64,000 nucleotides of DNA from Anaerolineales bacterium. Its GTDB lineage: Bacteria; Chloroflexota; Anaerolineae; Anaerolineales; UBA11579. The position numbers were made by a program, and so were the translations under genes. This document shows, in pieces, positions 58,102 to 64,000 of the stretch (position 1 is its first letter; every line of letters starts with the position of its first letter). The DNA lies in assembly GCA_019637675.1 (NCBI GenBank), contig JAHBVE010000001.1, forward strand, positions 496,001-560,000, written 5' to 3'. A model generated the notes under the pieces. It was not told the DNA's origin. It did not search any database and saw only the letters and a program-made list of their open reading frames with translations.

Positions 58102-58623
58102 ATGGAACGCAACGGTTTATTGCAACTGGCAGGGCAGGACGTCACCATTGTAGGCCCCGATATTACGGTGGGCCAGCAGGCGCCCGAATTTTCACTGCGC
58201 GCCAATGATTGGTCGGTGGTGGATGTACTCAAGGCCACTGAAGGCAAGGTGTGTATTATTGCCGCAGTCCCCTCGCTGAACACCAGCGTGTGTGACGCCG
58301 AGGCCAAGCGCTTCAATGAAGAAGCCGCCTCGCTCGACCCTGATATTGCAATTGTTACCGTGAGCACCGACCTGCCGTACGCGCTCAACAACTGGTGCGC
58401 CGCCAACGGCGTCGACCGCGTCACAACGTATTCTGACGCTTACGACACCAATTTTGGCCAGTCTTACGGAGCCTTGATCAAGGAACGCCGTATCCTGCGC
58501 CGCGCCGTGTTCGTTGTTGACCGCTCGGGCAAGGTGACCTACGCGGATTACATGAAAGCCCTGGGTGACCAGCCGGACTATGCTGCCGTGCTGGAAGCCG
58601 CCAAAGCCGCACTGGCTTCTTAA
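58102..58623 (+). CDS. tpx: Thiol peroxidase
   Basis: A 173-residue peroxiredoxin of the Tpx type (the N-terminus NGLLQLAGQDVTIVGPDITVGQQAPEFSL is characteristic). The peroxidatic Cys is in PSLNTSVCDAEAKRFNEEA. A resolving Cys is in LNNWCAANG. It reduces hydroperoxides with thioredoxin. AGGAG lies 4 bases before ATG 58102; ATG 58099 is too close. It lies between the ubiquitin-like operon and the hsp20-lon pair, in the same direction. Confidence 0.93.
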   Translation: MERNGLLQLAGQDVTIVGPDITVGQQAPEFSLRANDWSVVDVLKATEGKVCIIAAVPSLNTSVCDAEAKRFNEEAASLDPDIAIVTVSTDLPYALNNWCAANGVDRVTTYSDAYDTNFGQSYGALIKERRILRRAVFVVDRSGKVTYADYMKALGDQPDYAAVLEAAKAALAS

Positions 58624-58683
58624 GCAGTGCGCGGCTGGGCCGCGGCGTACGGTTGGGTGCCTGACAGCGCTCCATCGCATTAC

Positions 58684-59087
58684 ATGCACGAAAACGAATT
58701 GGACAATCTAGTGGCTCGCTCCGCCTGGGGTAACCCCCAGGAGGTGCGCTTCCGCCTGACGACGATCTCACGCCAGTGGGCGGCCCGGCCGCACCTGTGG
58801 CGCCCGCCCACCGACCTGCTCGAGACCGAGCAGGCCTATGTGGTACGCGTGGAAGTGGCCGGCATGCAGGAGGCCGAGCTCAACATTGCCATCGAGGGGC
58901 GCGAGATGGCGATCTACGGCCTGCGCCAACAGCCCGCCGAGCAGGCCGCTTATTACCAAATGGAAGTGCGCTTCGGAGAGTTCCTCAGCGCCTTGCAACT
59001 GCCGGGTGAGATCAACACCGATGGCATTCAAGCTGTATATCAAGATGGATTTTTGACCGTGACGTTACCGAAAGTGAGAGCATCCTA

Positions 59088-59088
<1 letters not shown>
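58684..59088 (+). CDS. Small heat shock protein, Hsp20 family
   Basis: A 134-residue protein with an alpha-crystallin domain ([45 protein letters not shown] ... [37 protein letters not shown]). It keeps unfolded proteins from aggregating. The start may be GTG 58627 (153 residues) or ATG 58684. The stop overlaps the lon start by one base (TAATG), so chaperone and protease are co-expressed. Confidence 0.88.
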
Positions 59089-61784
<2,696 letters not shown>

Positions 61785-61787
61785 CGT

Positions 61788-62147
61788 ATGGCCAAGACCA
61801 TTCTGGTGCTGGAAGATGAAGAGATGCTGTACCAACTGGTGCACGATCTCTTGAGCATTGAGGGCTACAAGGTTAACCGCCTGACCGACTTTGCCCGGCT
61901 GGCCGAGGAGCTGCGCAGCAACCCGGCCGATGCGATCGTGGCGGATGTGAACCTGCGCGGCGCCAACGGCATCGAGCTGGTGGAGGGGCTGCGCTCCCAG
62001 CCCGGCTTCAACGATGTGTACGTGCTGCTGACCTCGGGCATTGATTACCGCCAGGAGGCGCTGCAGCGCGGCGCGAATGATTTTTTGCAAAAACCCTATA
62101 TGCCAGATGAACTGGTGAGTTTATTGGCCCAACGCCTGGCTGCATAG
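61788..62147 (+). CDS. Single-domain response regulator
   Basis: A 119-residue receiver domain: acidic pair in LVLEDEEML, phospho-acceptor Asp in AIVADVNLRG, Thr in LLTSG and Lys in FLQKPYMP. No output domain. It starts 3 bases after the lon stop, so it is likely co-transcribed. Its target is unknown. Confidence 0.9.
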   Translation: MAKTILVLEDEEMLYQLVHDLLSIEGYKVNRLTDFARLAEELRSNPADAIVADVNLRGANGIELVEGLRSQPGFNDVYVLLTSGIDYRQEALQRGANDFLQKPYMPDELVSLLAQRLAA

Positions 62148-62180
62148 CCGGGCGGCGGCCCTGTTTATTACGGAGACACA

Positions 62181-64000
62181 GTGAGACAAAATAAGAACCG
62201 CTCAGGTGGGCAAAAGTGGTATGCGATGGACTTGCATCTGCACACACCAGCCTCTAGCGACTATCAAGAACCCAGCGTGAGCTATTTGGATATTCTGCGC
62301 AAGGCAGAGCAGCGCGGACTGGACATCATCGGCTTTGCCGACCACAACACCGCCAGCGGCTACCGCCGCATGGAAGATGAGATCGAGCAGTTGCGTATGC
62401 TGCGCAACCTCAAACGTATCCTGCCAGAAGAGGAAGAGCGCCTCAAGGAGTACGAACGCTTACGCGCCAAGATCCTGGTGCTGCCCGGCTTTGAATTCAC
62501 CGCCACCTTTGGCTTCCATGTGCTCGGCCTGTTCGACCCCAAGAAGCCGCTGCGCGAGATCGAGCACATTCTGCTCGACCTGAACGTGCCTTCGAACCAG
62601 CTCGAGGCCGGCTCGGTGACGGTGGGCGCTTCGGCGGATGTGCTGACCGCCTACCAGGCCATTCACGAGGCGGGCGGCATCGTCATCGCCGCCCACGCCA
62701 ATTCCACCAACGGCGTAGCGATGCGCGGCTTCAACTTCGGCGGGCAGACCAAGATCGCCTATACCCAGGACCCGCATCTGCACGCGCTCGAGGTCACCGA
62801 TCTCGACAAGCGCGGCCGCCATTCGACCGCGGCCTTCTTCAGCGGCATCAAGCCGGAGTATCCGCGCCGTATGCACATCGTGCAGGGGTCAGATGCCCAT
62901 CGCATGGACAATGACCCCAAGCGCCACAACAACCTGGGCATCGGCGGCCGCGTGACCGAAGTGCTGCTGCCCGCACCCACCTTCGAGGCGTTGAAAGCGC
63001 TGTTCGAGAGCAACGATTTTGCCCGCACCCGCCCGGCTCAGAGCAAGAAACAGGCCGAGGGCGCCCACTTTGATTTTGTGCGCTCGGCGCGTGAGCAGGG
63101 CAGCAACATCGTGCAGGAATTTCACGAGAGCATGAGCGGGCGCAACAACCTCAACAGCATCATTGCGGATGTGTGCGCCTTCGCCAACACCAACGGCGGC
63201 ACGCTGTTCGTGGGGCTGAGCGCCGAAGCCAAGCCGATCGCCGGCGTGCGCAACGCCAGCCAGGCCATCCGCCAACTGGAGCAGGAGATCGCCAAGCGCA
63301 TCAGCCCGCCGCTGGCCTGCGCAGTGGACAGCCTGCAGAGCGAAGGCAAGAGTGTGCTGCGCGTCATCGTGCCGCGCGGCGATGACCCGCCGTACGCGGT
63401 GGACGACAACCAGATCTACCTGCGCACCGAGGCCGAGACTGGCCTGGCGGTGCGGGATGAGATTGTGCGTTTAGTGACCGGCATCGCCCCGCGGGTTGAG
63501 GAAGCGCCGGCTAAGCCGGCCAAAGAAGGCCGCCGCGGCGGGCGCAGAGGCGGCCAGCCCGCCGCCGCCAACGGCCGCGGCAGCAAGCCGCAGCCAGCCG
63601 GCGCCGCCCAGCCGGCAGCCGAGGCGCCCAAGGCCGAGCTGCCGGCCCGCGCCGAGCACGCCCCGCGCACCGGGGTGGAAGTGGTGACCGAGGAGCAGCG
63701 CAACGGCGTGGCCTATTACATTGTGCGTGACCTGCGCAACAACATGGTGGTCAACAACGTCACCGAGAAGTCAGCCCGCAAGCTATGGCACTATGCCATC
63801 ACCGAATACGCCGGGCTGCCCAAGGCCGAAGCTGATCTCAAGGCGGAGTGGCGCGGCGACTTTGGGATGCTGAAGCATTACGTGCAGCGCCAGCAAGACC
63901 GCTATGACTTTGTGCAGCGCGTGGATGGCGGACTGCGCTTTTACTTTGGCGTGACTGAAGAGGGCGTGCATGGCGACTGGCGCCAGTTCGTGATCGAAGA
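62181..64000 (+). CDS. PHP phosphoesterase domain fused to AlbA_2 (Schlafen-like) domain, partial
   Basis: The frame opens at GTG 62181 (GGAG 7 bases upstream) and runs past the window end (606 residues visible). Residues 15-280 are a PHP domain: [44 protein letters not shown] and [12 protein letters not shown] carry its metal-binding His/Asp residues. Residues 305-435 look like an AlbA_2 domain ([44 protein letters not shown] ... IYLRTEAET). A Gly/Arg/Pro-rich linker and a third region ([29 protein letters not shown]) follow. Likely a nucleic-acid or nucleotide phosphoesterase; its role is unknown. Confidence 0.85.
   Translation, partial: MRQNKNRSGGQKWYAMDLHLHTPASSDYQEPSVSYLDILRKAEQRGLDIIGFADHNTASGYRRMEDEIEQLRMLRNLKRILPEEEERLKEYERLRAKILVLPGFEFTATFGFHVLGLFDPKKPLREIEHILLDLNVPSNQLEAGSVTVGASADVLTAYQAIHEAGGIVIAAHANSTNGVAMRGFNFGGQTKIAYTQDPHLHALEVTDLDKRGRHSTAAFFSGIKPEYPRRMHIVQGSDAHRMDNDPKRHNNLGIGGRVTEVLLPAPTFEALKALFESNDFARTRPAQSKKQAEGAHFDFVRSAREQGSNIVQEFHESMSGRNNLNSIIADVCAFANTNGGTLFVGLSAEAKPIAGVRNASQAIRQLEQEIAKRISPPLACAVDSLQSEGKSVLRVIVPRGDDPPYAVDDNQIYLRTEAETGLAVRDEIVRLVTGIAPRVEEAPAKPAKEGRRGGRRGGQPAAANGRGSKPQPAGAAQPAAEAPKAELPARAEHAPRTGVEVVTEEQRNGVAYYIVRDLRNNMVVNNVTEKSARKLWHYAITEYAGLPKAEADLKAEWRGDFGMLKHYVQRQQDRYDFVQRVDGGLRFYFGVTEEGVHGDWRQFVIE

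Overview
The window looks like a GC-rich chromosomal segment from a member of the Chloroflexota, most likely an Anaerolineae-type lineage. This is inferred from gene content (archaeal-type phosphoglycerate mutase, a YukD-type ubiquitin-like operon, a TIGR01906/DUF1461 membrane protein), from the Ala/Gly/Leu-rich proteins, and from the many short dispersed palindromic repeats between genes. There is no ribosomal RNA or phylogenetic marker that fixes the taxon. Most genes are housekeeping genes in short operons.

Layout. 1-1132: end of a cytochrome c maturation operon (ccmB, ccmC, a CcmD-like protein). 1208-6825: AI-2E transporter, a pseudo-receiver/roadblock/dead-transposase fusion, and polA. 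6830-14309 (minus): two small membrane-anchored paralogues, a membrane protein behind alaS, a hydrolase plus VOC dioxygenase pair, and an ECF sigma factor coupled to an O6-methylguanine methyltransferase. 14362-24436: GT-C-like membrane protein, membrane spermidine synthase-like protein, DUF1461, archaeal-type phosphoglycerate mutase, an orphan sugar-ABC ATPase, and mutS. 24440-26697: a tandem duplication, a GIY-YIG gene without a start codon, a methyltransferase and a homocysteine methyltransferase.

26832-32695 (plus) is a dlt-like transmembrane acylation operon. It has a 39-residue microprotein ending in WIYQGF, an MBOAT acyltransferase, two SGNH-type extracytoplasmic proteins (one with Cys in place of the nucleophilic Ser), an acyl carrier protein and an acyl-AMP ligase. 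I infer that the ligase charges the carrier, the MBOAT moves the acyl group across the membrane onto the microprotein C-terminus, and an SGNH protein passes it to an unknown envelope target.

32864-42963: ftsH, a frameshifted msrQ/yedZ, fabF-fabH, an EamA transporter, efp, a response regulator, DUF192, and a LysM/M23 peptidase whose N-terminus runs through a dispersed repeat. 43075-47750 (minus): a three-gene restriction-modification-like unit (partial methylase, full methylase, GIY-YIG-helicase). 48023-50768: two conserved unknown proteins and tRNA-Arg.

51376-57953 (plus) is a compact ubiquitin-like conjugation operon. It encodes an E1 fused to a GntR-type DNA-binding domain, a membrane RING-like protein, a Ubl-E2 fusion, a free Ubl, a JAMM peptidase, a membrane FHA protein and a VWA protein. 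A FadR/GntR-style palindrome sits between the putative -10 box and the E1 start. It is followed by stress and proteostasis genes (tpx, hsp20, lon), a receiver protein and a PHP-AlbA_2 protein cut by the window edge.

Two themes recur. Several genes have a TANNNT box only 6-9 bases before ATG and no ribosome binding site, which suggests leaderless transcripts. Dispersed repeats fill most gaps and in places provide coding sequence, stop codons or possible promoter elements.
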